NCBI RefSeq assembly: GCF_031851795.1
Contig: NZ_CP134696.1
Coordinates: 1,483,576 to 1,547,575 of the forward strand
Source of the DNA: Pontibacter sp. G13
GTDB taxonomy: Bacteria > Bacteroidota > Bacteroidia > J057
Direction: 5' to 3'
DNA length: 64,000 bases
The notes under the pieces are model-generated. The model saw only the letters and a list, made by a program, of their open reading frames with translations, ran no database searches and was not told the origin of the DNA. Of the stretch, positions 16,989-25,453 are shown one piece after another (the stretch's first letter is position 1; each line of letters begins with the position of its first letter). Both the position numbers and the translations under genes were made by a program.

Positions 16989-19900
16989 ATGAAAAAACAC
17001 TTACTGTCTCAACTATGCTTGACAGTGGGGTTGGGGCTTGGTATGCTGCATGCATCCCATGTTCAGTTCCCAGCTGACCCGCCTCAGCCGCTTCAAGATT
17101 CCCTACAAGTCATCCTCGATCAAGAGATTTCCGCATCCAATGCCGTAGGAGGAATCCTCGGCGTTCACAAACCCCAATCTTGGGCTTGGTTTGGAAGTTC
17201 CGGAAATGCCACCCTGAATCCGGTATCCACGGCCCAGCCGACCGCCAGTTTCAGAGCAGCCAGCATCTCCAAATCATTTGTCGCTGCGGCCCTGCTGAAT
17301 CTGCAAGAACAAAATACCCTGGATCTGGATGATCCCATTACCAACTGGATCGACCCAACCTTGGCAGGCACCATCAACAACGCCTCCCAAATCACCATTC
17401 GCCAGTTGCTCAACCACACCAGCGGGATCGCGGATTACGTACAAAGCAACACATTCAAGGTGGACTTCATCCTCAATGGAGTCAACCACACCTACACCCC
17501 TGGCGATCTCGTGGGGTATGGTACTGCCCAAGGCGCCTCTTTCTTGCCGGGTGCAGGCTGGGAATACTCCAACACCAATTATGTACTCGCAGCTATGGTG
17601 ATCGATTCTGCTGCGAATCAATCCTACGAAACCTACATCCAGAACGAATTGCTCACGCCTTTGGGATTGAGTGATACGTATTTCCCAACCACGCCTGCCC
17701 TCGCCGGAAATGCCATGGGAATGTTCTACGACATCACCGGAAACGGCACAGCGGATGATATCTCCACTGTACCTCCTTCCAGCATGTACGGCAGTGGCCC
17801 ATTGGTCTCCACGATGGAAGACATGATGGTGTGGATGGAATCCCTCGAATCCGAGTCGTTACTGTCTGCTAGCTCCTATCAGGAAATGAAAACCTACGTG
17901 CCGTCTGGAATTTCAGGATTTACCTATGGACTGGGGCTACAGGCTTTTGATACGCTCGGCTTCGAATCCTACGGGCACATGGGAGGAATCTTCAATAGCT
18001 CCAATCTACAATATGAGGAAGTAGAAGATTTCTACGCGGTATACAATGTGACCAATAAGGACTTTGCCCATGAAGCCCTGTTTGGACGATTGACCTCGCT
18101 CATCGAAATGGTCAATGACAGCTGCGCCAATTTCGCTCCTGCGCTCAACCTCGCAGGACAAATCGGTTTTATCCCGGGATCTACCGTAACGCTCGATGCT
18201 CCCATCGCCAACAACTACGAATACGACTGGACCATGAACCAAATGCCCGTAGGCAACGGCCAACCCTCCCTACAGGCTACACAACCCGGCACCTACGAAC
18301 TCAAAATCCGAGATGGATGGGGCTGTGAATCCCAAGTTCCCGCGGTTCAATTGGCAGTCTGCACCTTCAACCTCCAGATCAACCCCGGTGCAGATACCCT
18401 CTACAGCTGTTTCGGCCTTCCGGTCTCGCTGCAAGCAGGTAGCCCCGGTGATTCTATCAATTGGCTCAATGTCAACGGTAGCACCCTGTTCTTGAATAAC
18501 CAAAACTTCAACTACGGAGGACCGCTCCCTGTCACCATCGTCGCTCAAGGATTTGACGGAAATGGATGCATGGGGTATGATACGGTGCACATTCAGGCGG
18601 GACAGACTCCCACCCCAGACCTAGGAACCGACATCTACCAGTGCCCGGGCACCCCAGTTTCCTTCACAGAAGGAGGGCCAGCTGATTCCGTGAACTGGTA
18701 TGATGGCAATGGCATGTTGCTATTGTCCGGCTCCAAAAATTACAGCTTCAACCTGAATACCACTTCTGAGGTGATCGTAGAAGTCATCAATGATTGTGGC
18801 ACAGCTTACGACACGGTGCTGACTGTGGCGACCGCAGTACCCACCGTGGATCTTGGGTCAGATCTAGACCTATGCGAAGGAGATACCCTCGTCTTTCCTT
18901 ACACCGCACCTTATGACTCCATCAACTGGTATCATGGTGATGGCACCTTGGTGTCTGCGAATACCTCCTTCTATTACTGGGAGGCAGACACTTCCATCCA
19001 GCTGATCGTAGAGATTTTCAGCGATTGCGGAGGAGTGGGATATGATACGATCGACCTGAACGTAGCTCCCCTGCCGATCATTGACGTCAACAACTACATG
19101 CAGGCATGCGAAGGGACCGTCGTCAGCATCATTCCAACTACTACCGCGGATTCGATGAACTTCAAGGATCTTTGGGGAACGATGCTCGCAGAGGATCAAT
19201 TTGCCTATGATCAAACCTTGACGGTGAATACCTTCATCGTGATCGAAGGATACCTGAATGGCTGTGGCCCCAAACGAGACACTGTTGAATTGGAGCCTTT
19301 CCCGACTCCCAATGTCTATCTTGGTCCAGACGTTCAAGTCTGTGAAAATGATCCTTATGCCCTGTCCGTCAATTTCCCAACCAGTCAGGTCGATTGGTAC
19401 GATCTCAATGGAAACTTGCTGTCCAGCGGACTCCAGAGCTTGACCGTGCAGGTCAATACCACCAAAACCATCATCGTCGCAGTTTCCGACAACTGCGGGG
19501 AAGTGCGCGATACGATCACGCTTGAGGCAGTGCCATTGCCGATGGCGGATTTGGGGCAAGACATCGCTGGATGCTTGGGTACCGTGGAGAATTTCACCAC
19601 TGGAACGCCCTCAGATATAGTGGATTGGTACGACATGAATGGCAATCCATTGGCACAAGACCAGCAAACCTATGCCATGATCTTCGCACAGGATGGAGAA
19701 GGCTTGATCGCCGAAGTCACCAACTCTTGTGGGACAGATCGAGACACCGTGTACTTCACCGCTACCGACCGGACGGGTCTAGACCTGATTTCCACCGCGG
19801 ATGCTTGTCGTGATGAACCCATCTTGCTGACAGCGGGACAGCCCGGCGATGCCATCAATTGGGAAGATGCTCAAGGCAATATCCTCATGGTCGCCAACTC

Positions 19901-20516
19901 TCAGTTCACCTATGATGCTTCAGTCTCCAAGACCATCTTCGCGGAATTCACCGACCAATGCGGCAATGAACTCAGAGATACCGTGGTCGTGACTGTCCAT
20001 GACCGTCCCACCATCAGCTTGGGGCCCGATTACGTCGTGGACCCCGGTCATGACACCTTGCTCGTTGGTGGCCTCCCGACTGACTCCGTGAACTGGTACG
20101 ATGGGTTCGGCACACTACTGTTGGCGGACAATCCAGACTACCAAGTGACCTACACCCAAAACGTCACCATTGTGGTCGAGCAATACCCTGCCACCCGCGT
20201 ATGCGCAGGATACGACACCTTGGTTGTAGAGGTCAAAGGATTGGTGGAATCTGTGCTTCCTTCTATGGTGGACAAATTCGAGGTCTACCCGAATCCTTCC
20301 TATGGTCAGATCCAGATCGACATGGACCTGCAACAAGGAGCCGACATCACGTTCAACCTCTACAATCTGCAAGGCCAATTGGTCAAGACCCAAAGCATCG
20401 GAGTTGCAAGCCAGGTTCAACATCCGTGGACGCTCCGCGGATTGGCTGCCGGCGTGTACCTACTTCAAGTTCAAGTGGGGCATGAACGCCTGACGACCAA
20501 GATCGAGTTGCGGTAA
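16989..20516 (+). CDS. Secreted serine hydrolase (beta-lactamase fold) with Ig-like repeats and T9SS tail
   Basis: A 1175-residue exported protein. After a signal peptide comes a serine beta-lactamase/D-aminopeptidase-type domain (about 35-385) with SxxK (S92-I-S-K95), the YxN motif (Y193-S-N) and an HMGG motif in place of KTG. Then follow about eight repeats of some 85 residues, each with a core like VNWYDGNGMLL and a later cysteine followed by DT, typical of Ig/PKD-like stalks. The end (FEVYPNPSYGQIQID... LYNLQGQLVKTQ... GVYLLQVQVG) is a type IX secretion sorting domain, so the enzyme should be displayed on or released from the cell surface. A shorter paralogue is encoded at 54077-56476. 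The substrate (peptide, ester or lactam) cannot be told. Confidence 0.9.
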   Translation: MKKHLLSQLCLTVGLGLGMLHASHVQFPADPPQPLQDSLQVILDQEISASNAVGGILGVHKPQSWAWFGSSGNATLNPVSTAQPTASFRAASISKSFVAAALLNLQEQNTLDLDDPITNWIDPTLAGTINNASQITIRQLLNHTSGIADYVQSNTFKVDFILNGVNHTYTPGDLVGYGTAQGASFLPGAGWEYSNTNYVLAAMVIDSAANQSYETYIQNELLTPLGLSDTYFPTTPALAGNAMGMFYDITGNGTADDISTVPPSSMYGSGPLVSTMEDMMVWMESLESESLLSASSYQEMKTYVPSGISGFTYGLGLQAFDTLGFESYGHMGGIFNSSNLQYEEVEDFYAVYNVTNKDFAHEALFGRLTSLIEMVNDSCANFAPALNLAGQIGFIPGSTVTLDAPIANNYEYDWTMNQMPVGNGQPSLQATQPGTYELKIRDGWGCESQVPAVQLAVCTFNLQINPGADTLYSCFGLPVSLQAGSPGDSINWLNVNGSTLFLNNQNFNYGGPLPVTIVAQGFDGNGCMGYDTVHIQAGQTPTPDLGTDIYQCPGTPVSFTEGGPADSVNWYDGNGMLLLSGSKNYSFNLNTTSEVIVEVINDCGTAYDTVLTVATAVPTVDLGSDLDLCEGDTLVFPYTAPYDSINWYHGDGTLVSANTSFYYWEADTSIQLIVEIFSDCGGVGYDTIDLNVAPLPIIDVNNYMQACEGTVVSIIPTTTADSMNFKDLWGTMLAEDQFAYDQTLTVNTFIVIEGYLNGCGPKRDTVELEPFPTPNVYLGPDVQVCENDPYALSVNFPTSQVDWYDLNGNLLSSGLQSLTVQVNTTKTIIVAVSDNCGEVRDTITLEAVPLPMADLGQDIAGCLGTVENFTTGTPSDIVDWYDMNGNPLAQDQQTYAMIFAQDGEGLIAEVTNSCGTDRDTVYFTATDRTGLDLISTADACRDEPILLTAGQPGDAINWEDAQGNILMVANSQFTYDASVSKTIFAEFTDQCGNELRDTVVVTVHDRPTISLGPDYVVDPGHDTLLVGGLPTDSVNWYDGFGTLLLADNPDYQVTYTQNVTIVVEQYPATRVCAGYDTLVVEVKGLVESVLPSMVDKFEVYPNPSYGQIQIDMDLQQGADITFNLYNLQGQLVKTQSIGVASQVQHPWTLRGLAAGVYLLQVQVGHERLTTKIELR

Positions 20517-20541
20517 TCTCCTCTGCCATTCGATCCACAAG

Positions 20542-20574
20542 CGGACTGCCTTTCTAGGCGGTCCGTTTTTTTTT
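20542..20574 (+). terminator. Rho-independent terminator of the secreted hydrolase gene
   Basis: A 10-bp stem (CGGACTGCCT / AGGCGGTCCG, one G-T pair) with a TTCT loop and a nine-base T tract, 25 bases after the stop codon. The 165-bp repeat array starts directly behind it. Confidence 0.92.
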
Positions 20575-20590
20575 GAAGCTGTTTCTGGCT

Positions 20591-21110
20591 TCCTGTTTCG
20601 GCTGCAAGGTCCAATTTCCAGAACCCCAATTGGCCATTTTTTCGGACATAGCCCCACTATGCCCTGCAAAAATGGCGGCTTGGGAACCTGAAACTTGTCC
20701 CTTTCGCTTCAAAACATAAAGCCTGAAACAGCTTCTTGGGGAGGATGGGACTACTTCCTGTTTCGGCTGCAAGGGCCAATTTCCAGAACCCCAATTGGCC
20801 ATTTTTTCGGACATAGCCCCACTATGCCCTGCAAAAATGGTGGCTTGGGAACCTGAAACTTGTCCCTTTCGCTTCAAAACATAAAGCCTGAAACAGCTTC
20901 TTGGGGAGGATGGGACTGCTTCCTGTTTCGGCTGCAAGGCCCAATTTCCAGAACCCCAATTGGCCATTTTTTCGGACATAGCCCCACTATGCCTTGCAAA
21001 AATGGCGGCTTGGGAACCTGAAACTTGTCCCTTTCGCTTCAAAACATAAAGCCTGAAACAGCTTCTTGGGGAGGATGGGACTGCTTCCTGTTTCAGCTGC
21101 AAGGGTCCAT
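20591..21110. repeat. Tandem array of three 165-bp units plus a partial fourth
   Basis: Units start at 20591, 20756 and 20921, with a truncated fourth from 21086; they differ at only a few positions. Each unit opens with CTGTTTC and closes with CTGAAACAGCTTC, so it can fold back on itself, and GAAGCTGTTTC at 20575-20585 pairs with the closing motif of unit 1. The period is a multiple of three, which makes a 182-codon minus-strand frame run through it, but there is no start context or protein-like character, so I regard the array as non-coding. Confidence 0.9.
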
Positions 21111-21339
21111 GTCAGAGTGAATAAGCAGCTTGGGTGATGGGTTGAGGCTGGGCATTTTGGGCGCATCCCGGCGATCCTGCAGAAGGGGAGACGCCTAGTC
21201 ATCGGGCGCCGGGTCAGTCCCTTCCGGACTCCGCTGTCGCTCCGGTCGGTGCCAATCTGTCTTCTGGCAATCACTGCTGGCCCAGAGGCTCATGTATTCG
21301 CAGAGCAGGAGGCAGGCACCGACTGAATCCTACAGGCAC

Positions 21340-21560
21340 TTTGCGCCCCTGCAAGGCCATCCGCACCTGAGACCTAAACTCCTCGTGCGGCTGGCTCGTG
21401 TGGCGTGAGCCGACTGGAGTGTGAGGCGCAGCCGAAGTCCCGGAGGTACGGAGGGACCGAGTGCCAACGAGCACGGAAGGTGGCGACCCCGCGACGATCC
21501 TGTCCAGCGCCACCCGAGGTTTCAGCACGCGGGGGCACGCCCAAGTCATGCTCAAGCGCA
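21340..21560. repeat. GC-rich dispersed intergenic repeat, copy 2
   Basis: The stretch 21111-21644 holds no supported gene. Its right half shares several blocks in the same order with 43100-43215: GACCGAG-GCCA-CGAGCACGGAAGG, then GACCCCGCGAC, then after a spacer CGCGGGGGCACGCCCAA-TCATG. The CCCCGCG and CGCGGGG blocks form an inverted pair in both copies. Confidence 0.65.
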
Positions 21561-21644
21561 AATTCATTTCCAAGCGCCCAATAAACCGATCATTTTGACC
21601 TTTTTCAGAAAGTCTCCGAGCGTGGATATGTGTATGTTTAGTTC

Positions 21645-22478
21645 ATGGTGATCGAAGAACGGACAATCAGTTTTCAGGGGCGGCCCCTATTCCAGCGGGC
21701 CAAGTTCGAAACTCCCATGAAGCTCTCGGGGAAGATGGAGGACATGGCCTGCTTTTTCTACATGGTGGAAGGGTCGTACGATGTATTCGATGCACATGGA
21801 GCGATCCAGCTGGGGCCTCAGGAAGCGCTACTCAAAAGGTGCGGCAGCTATGTATCGCATCTGAAGGCGGGAAGCTGGGACGGCATTGTCATCTTTTTTT
21901 ATCCGGATGTGCTGCACGAAATCTACAAGTATGAGCCGCCCAGCTTCTTGGAGACGGACATACAACCGATTCCTCCAGCAAAATTGGCGGGCAATGAGTT
22001 GGTGGACAAATTCATTCACGGGCTGTTCAACTACTTTGACAATCCCGACTTGATGGACGAGGAACTGGCCCTCCTGAAGGTGAAGGAGTTGATCCTCATC
22101 CTCCTGAAATCTCATCAATACCAGCATACGCGTACATTCATCGCAGATCTCTTCACGCCTGAACGCCTCCACTTCACATCCGTCATCGAGGCCAATCTAT
22201 TCAGCCCGTTATCCTTGGAGGAATTGGCCTTCATCTGCAACAAAAGCCTTTCTTCTTTCAAGCGGGAATTCAAGCGCATTTATCAATCCTCTCCTGCCCG
22301 ATACATCAAGGAGCGCCGTTTGGAGCACGCAGCCCAGCAACTCAGGGCCACTCAATCTCCGATCTCGGACATTGCCTTCAACACGGGATTTCAGGACTTG
22401 ACGACCTTCTCCGCTTCTTTTCGACAGAAATTCAGCCAATCTCCCACGCAATACCGCATGAGCCAAATCGGAAAATAG
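21645..22478 (+). CDS. AraC-family transcriptional regulator
   Basis: A 277-residue regulator. The N-terminal half is a cupin-like sensor domain (ACFFYMVEGSYDVFDAHGAIQLGPQEALLKRCGSYVSHL). The C-terminal 95 residues contain the two AraC helix-turn-helix motifs: LSLEELAFICNKSLSSFKREFKRIYQSSPARYIKERRLEHA and ISDIAFNTGFQDLTTFSASFRQKFSQSPTQYR, the second being a classic AraC signature. The following SRPBCC gene starts 71 bases downstream on the same strand and is a plausible target. The ligand is unknown. Confidence 0.92.
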   Translation: MVIEERTISFQGRPLFQRAKFETPMKLSGKMEDMACFFYMVEGSYDVFDAHGAIQLGPQEALLKRCGSYVSHLKAGSWDGIVIFFYPDVLHEIYKYEPPSFLETDIQPIPPAKLAGNELVDKFIHGLFNYFDNPDLMDEELALLKVKELILILLKSHQYQHTRTFIADLFTPERLHFTSVIEANLFSPLSLEELAFICNKSLSSFKREFKRIYQSSPARYIKERRLEHAAQQLRATQSPISDIAFNTGFQDLTTFSASFRQKFSQSPTQYRMSQIGK

Positions 22479-22549
22479 TTGAGCGAATCTGGAAAAGCCC
22501 GGCCCTGGATTCTGGCCATCTTGAGCTTGTTCAATCAACACTCAACAAG

Positions 22550-23128
22550 ATGAAAAGAATTTTCATTCCCCTTTTCTTATTGCTCACCACTCATTCTATC
22601 ATGATGGCTCAAACCGAAAAGAAGTACAAAGTCCTGCAAATCACTCGCACCAGCGAGACGATCAACGTACCTGCCAATTCACTGTGGGAGGTCGTCCGCG
22701 AGTTTGACAATGTGGCTCTTTGGTCGTCCAATGTGGATCAGGCCATAGGCTCTGGCGAACCCGAATTCGAAGGCGCCACCTGTAGCGAACGGTCATGCGA
22801 TGTCAACAATATCGCGGGCTATAGTCGAGTCGTGGAAAAGTTGGTGCTGTTCAGCGACGAACTTCAAGAGCTGGCCTATCAACTCACGGAGGGCGCACCG
22901 GGATTTGTGGTATTTGCGCAAAACCACTGGAAAGTGAAGCAGGTCGGTCCCCAACAGTCTGCCATTCACATGGAGGTAACCCTTCATCTTAAACGCCTAC
23001 AGGGATTCTGTTTCGGGGGTCACATGCGCAGAACCATCGAGAAGAATATCGGCACAGCCATGACGGAGCTAAAAGCCTATGCCGAGGCCGGGAAGATTTC
23101 GGACAAGAAGCGTGAACGAACCTTCTGA
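22550..23128 (+). CDS. Exported SRPBCC-fold protein
   Basis: A 192-residue protein with a signal peptide (ending SIMMAQ) and a START/polyketide-cyclase-like domain: ETINVPANSLWEVVREFDNVALWSSNVDQAIGSG, then YSRVVEKLVLFSDELQELAYQL, and NHWKVKQVGPQQSAIHMEVTLHLK. This fold forms a hydrophobic cavity for small ligands. An export signal on such a protein points to a periplasmic lipid- or ligand-binding role. It directly follows the AraC regulator and may be controlled by it. Confidence 0.82.
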   Translation: MKRIFIPLFLLLTTHSIMMAQTEKKYKVLQITRTSETINVPANSLWEVVREFDNVALWSSNVDQAIGSGEPEFEGATCSERSCDVNNIAGYSRVVEKLVLFSDELQELAYQLTEGAPGFVVFAQNHWKVKQVGPQQSAIHMEVTLHLKRLQGFCFGGHMRRTIEKNIGTAMTELKAYAEAGKISDKKRERTF

Positions 23129-23255
23129 GCCACGCTGGAGACAATTCCGAAAATCCTGAACCATCCCATTTCCCATAAGTTGGAGGTCTAATCAAGTAAT
23201 GGTAGGCCATGGTATTTAGCCCTAACATTGTTGAAAAGACCCTTATCTACCGATC

Positions 23256-23543
23256 ATGGCAACGATCAACATGGGAGGCATTGTACACCTCCAGGCGGAC
23301 TTCAGATCTTGGGAAAAACTCTTTTTGGATCACGAGGACAATCGAGCACAGGTCGAAGCAGGAAATTACTTCTATGCCAAAGCTGATAGTGATACCGTCC
23401 TGCTGATCCTGAAACATGTAGATGCCGAAGAAATGCGACAACGAATGGCAAGTCCGGCATTTGCGAAACTGATTGAAGGCATTGTGGAGAGCCACGAAAT
23501 GTATGTGCTCCAACCTATGCCGACGCCTGCCGGAGGCAACTAG
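23256..23543 (+). CDS. Small protein, probable dimeric alpha-beta barrel
   Basis: A 95-residue protein that I do not recognise with certainty. The pattern (IVHLQADFRSWEKLFLDHEDNRAQVEAG...VLLILKHVDAEEMRQRMASPAFAKLIEGIV) has the beta-alpha-beta rhythm of ferredoxin-like dimeric barrels, with the typical 'F...MASPEFA' helix. It lacks a signal peptide. A longer in-frame opening does not exist, and the ATG at 23256 gives a clean start. It lies on the same strand as the AraC/SRPBCC genes but 127 bases away. Confidence 0.6.
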   Translation: MATINMGGIVHLQADFRSWEKLFLDHEDNRAQVEAGNYFYAKADSDTVLLILKHVDAEEMRQRMASPAFAKLIEGIVESHEMYVLQPMPTPAGGN

Positions 23544-23776
23544 GCAGACATGGAGGCATTCAATTGGGGCTTGGCGATTTGCTGGGCCCCGTTTCTTTTT
23601 CCCTTTGCCGAGATGACTATTTGATAAGCCCTCACTGGTCGTTTCGCCTCTGAACATCGATCGCCTAGACAGACGCTGATTGAGCGCCCACGAAACTTTA
23701 CCCAGCGTACATGTTTGCTTGATGTCAGCTTAGGAAATAATCCAGATATTGACGGGGAATTAACTCCTTCCCGCTC

Positions 23777-25231
23777 ATGAAACTCCCCACCTCCTTTTGG
23801 CTCTCATCGATCGGCGCATGTTTTTGCATCCTCTTCACAATTCAATTTGCTGACGCGCAAACGCTCGCGAGTCTCGGCACAGGCAACATCGTAGAACTGG
23901 AGTGTATCCAAAGTCCCGTTTCAGGCACCTTGGTGGCGGCCTCTATGGAGCGAGATACCCAATCCCGCACGCGAATTCTCATTCATCGAAGCGTGGATCT
24001 AGGCGTCACCTGGCAGTGGATCGACACCTTGGAACCGGAATTGGGGGATTCTGAAATGCCAGATCCAGTGATCGCGGTGGATAGTTTGGGGCACTTCCTC
24101 CTCACGTACATGCGCGTGCACAACGTTTCCAGCCCCCTGAATATCATCGCGGACCTTGAGTGCCTGAGATCCGAAGACGACGGGATGACTTGGCAGATGG
24201 TCTCTCCCCCACATTTTGCGGACCGGGTGGCCGATTATCCACAGATCCTGTCTGAAGGGGATGGCGAGGCATTTTTGGTGTATACCCACCTGAAGAATTT
24301 TCCCTTTGGTGACTCCAGCTCCCTCATTTTCAAGCGTACCACCGACGGGGGAAATAGCTGGTCGCTGGGTCAACACTTGGATGGAGATAGCCTCGAACTG
24401 ATCGGGCCAGATCTCGTGAAGGGGTTTCTCGATACGCTTTGGGTGACAGCCGGTGATCGGGACAGCAATCTTGTGCATAGCTTTGCGAGTGGGGATGGTG
24501 GCCAGACCTGGATGTTGGAGCATTCATTTTCCATTCCCAATGGAGCCAAGGCACATATCACCAAACCATTCACCTTTCCCAATCAGGCTGGAATCGGCGT
24601 CATCTCCCACATTGCCCACCTTGCGAGTACGCCACTCGTCGTCCATGTCAAATCTGGGGGCCAAACCTTCTCGCAGGTATTGGACGACGGAGCATACGCA
24701 CAAGCCTATGTCACGCCTGACAGCATCCTCCACATCATCTACAATCAGCATCAGCAAGGCCAATTCCGATTGCTGTATTGCTATTCCGAGGATGGCGGAA
24801 TGTCTTTTACATCGCCTACAGTTTTGCATGCGGGTCCTTTTGAAACCCAAGAATACGGCGAGTACCAATCGCTGCTCTACGGTTTGGATGGGTGGTTCTA
24901 TGTGGTATTTTGCGACTGGTCGGATCATTCTGCAGCGAGAATCCTCTCCTTTCCGCCCTTGATCTCGACGCATGCGGATCTCCCCACTCAACCCGTTTTG
25001 GGAGTATTTCCCAATCCTACCACTGGTCGGTTCAACGTCTCATTCCCGCAAGGTCAAGCACCCTTCAGATTGCATGTGACAGATTTGGCGGGGCGATCCT
25101 GCTTCGAATCTTTCATCTCGGACGTCAGCAAACCCATTTCCCTAGATCTCTCCCATGTCGATCCCGGTGTCTACCTGATCATCTGCAAATGGACAAATAA
25201 AACGGTGGTCGATCGCTTGATCATTCGCTAA
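23777..25231 (+). CDS. Secreted Asp-box (BNR, sialidase-like) protein with T9SS tail
   Basis: A 484-residue exported protein. A signal peptide (ending FADAQ) is followed by a beta-propeller marked by five Asp-box motifs: SVDLGVTW (72-79), SEDDGMTW (132-139), TTDGGNSW, SGDGGQTW and SEDGGMSF. The C terminus (LGVFPNPTTGRFNVSF...LHVTDLAGRSCFES...DPGVYLIICKWTNKTVVDRLIIR) is a type IX sorting domain. The fold is shared by sialidases and many binding proteins. Catalytic sialidase residues are not obvious, so a binding or adhesion role is as likely as an enzymatic one. Confidence 0.85.
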   Translation: MKLPTSFWLSSIGACFCILFTIQFADAQTLASLGTGNIVELECIQSPVSGTLVAASMERDTQSRTRILIHRSVDLGVTWQWIDTLEPELGDSEMPDPVIAVDSLGHFLLTYMRVHNVSSPLNIIADLECLRSEDDGMTWQMVSPPHFADRVADYPQILSEGDGEAFLVYTHLKNFPFGDSSSLIFKRTTDGGNSWSLGQHLDGDSLELIGPDLVKGFLDTLWVTAGDRDSNLVHSFASGDGGQTWMLEHSFSIPNGAKAHITKPFTFPNQAGIGVISHIAHLASTPLVVHVKSGGQTFSQVLDDGAYAQAYVTPDSILHIIYNQHQQGQFRLLYCYSEDGGMSFTSPTVLHAGPFETQEYGEYQSLLYGLDGWFYVVFCDWSDHSAARILSFPPLISTHADLPTQPVLGVFPNPTTGRFNVSFPQGQAPFRLHVTDLAGRSCFESFISDVSKPISLDLSHVDPGVYLIICKWTNKTVVDRLIIR

Positions 25232-25453
25232 GCGGTGGGACAAGGCTTTTTCCTTCTGAACAGCTTAGTCTATTCAGGGAAAATCGGCTGGGGAGGCAAT
25301 ACATCACGCGTGAAAGTTTGTATAATGAAAAGTTCACGTCCCCATAAAAAATGAGCCCAATCCGGAATGTGAATCTAGTTGGGGATTTCAATGGAATTGA
25401 TCGTCTGGTCGCGATAATATGTCCTTCTCATTATCACGCAGACGAAAACCATC

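Noticed and set aside
20554-21102. 182-codon minus-strand frame through the 165-bp repeats
   Set aside because: It exists because the period is a multiple of three; its composition and start context are not gene-like, and other frames are open as well.
23560-23615. Terminator-like GGGGC/GCCCC hairpin with T-rich tail after the small-barrel gene
   Set aside because: Only five base pairs, a 13-base loop and a broken T tract; too weak to list.
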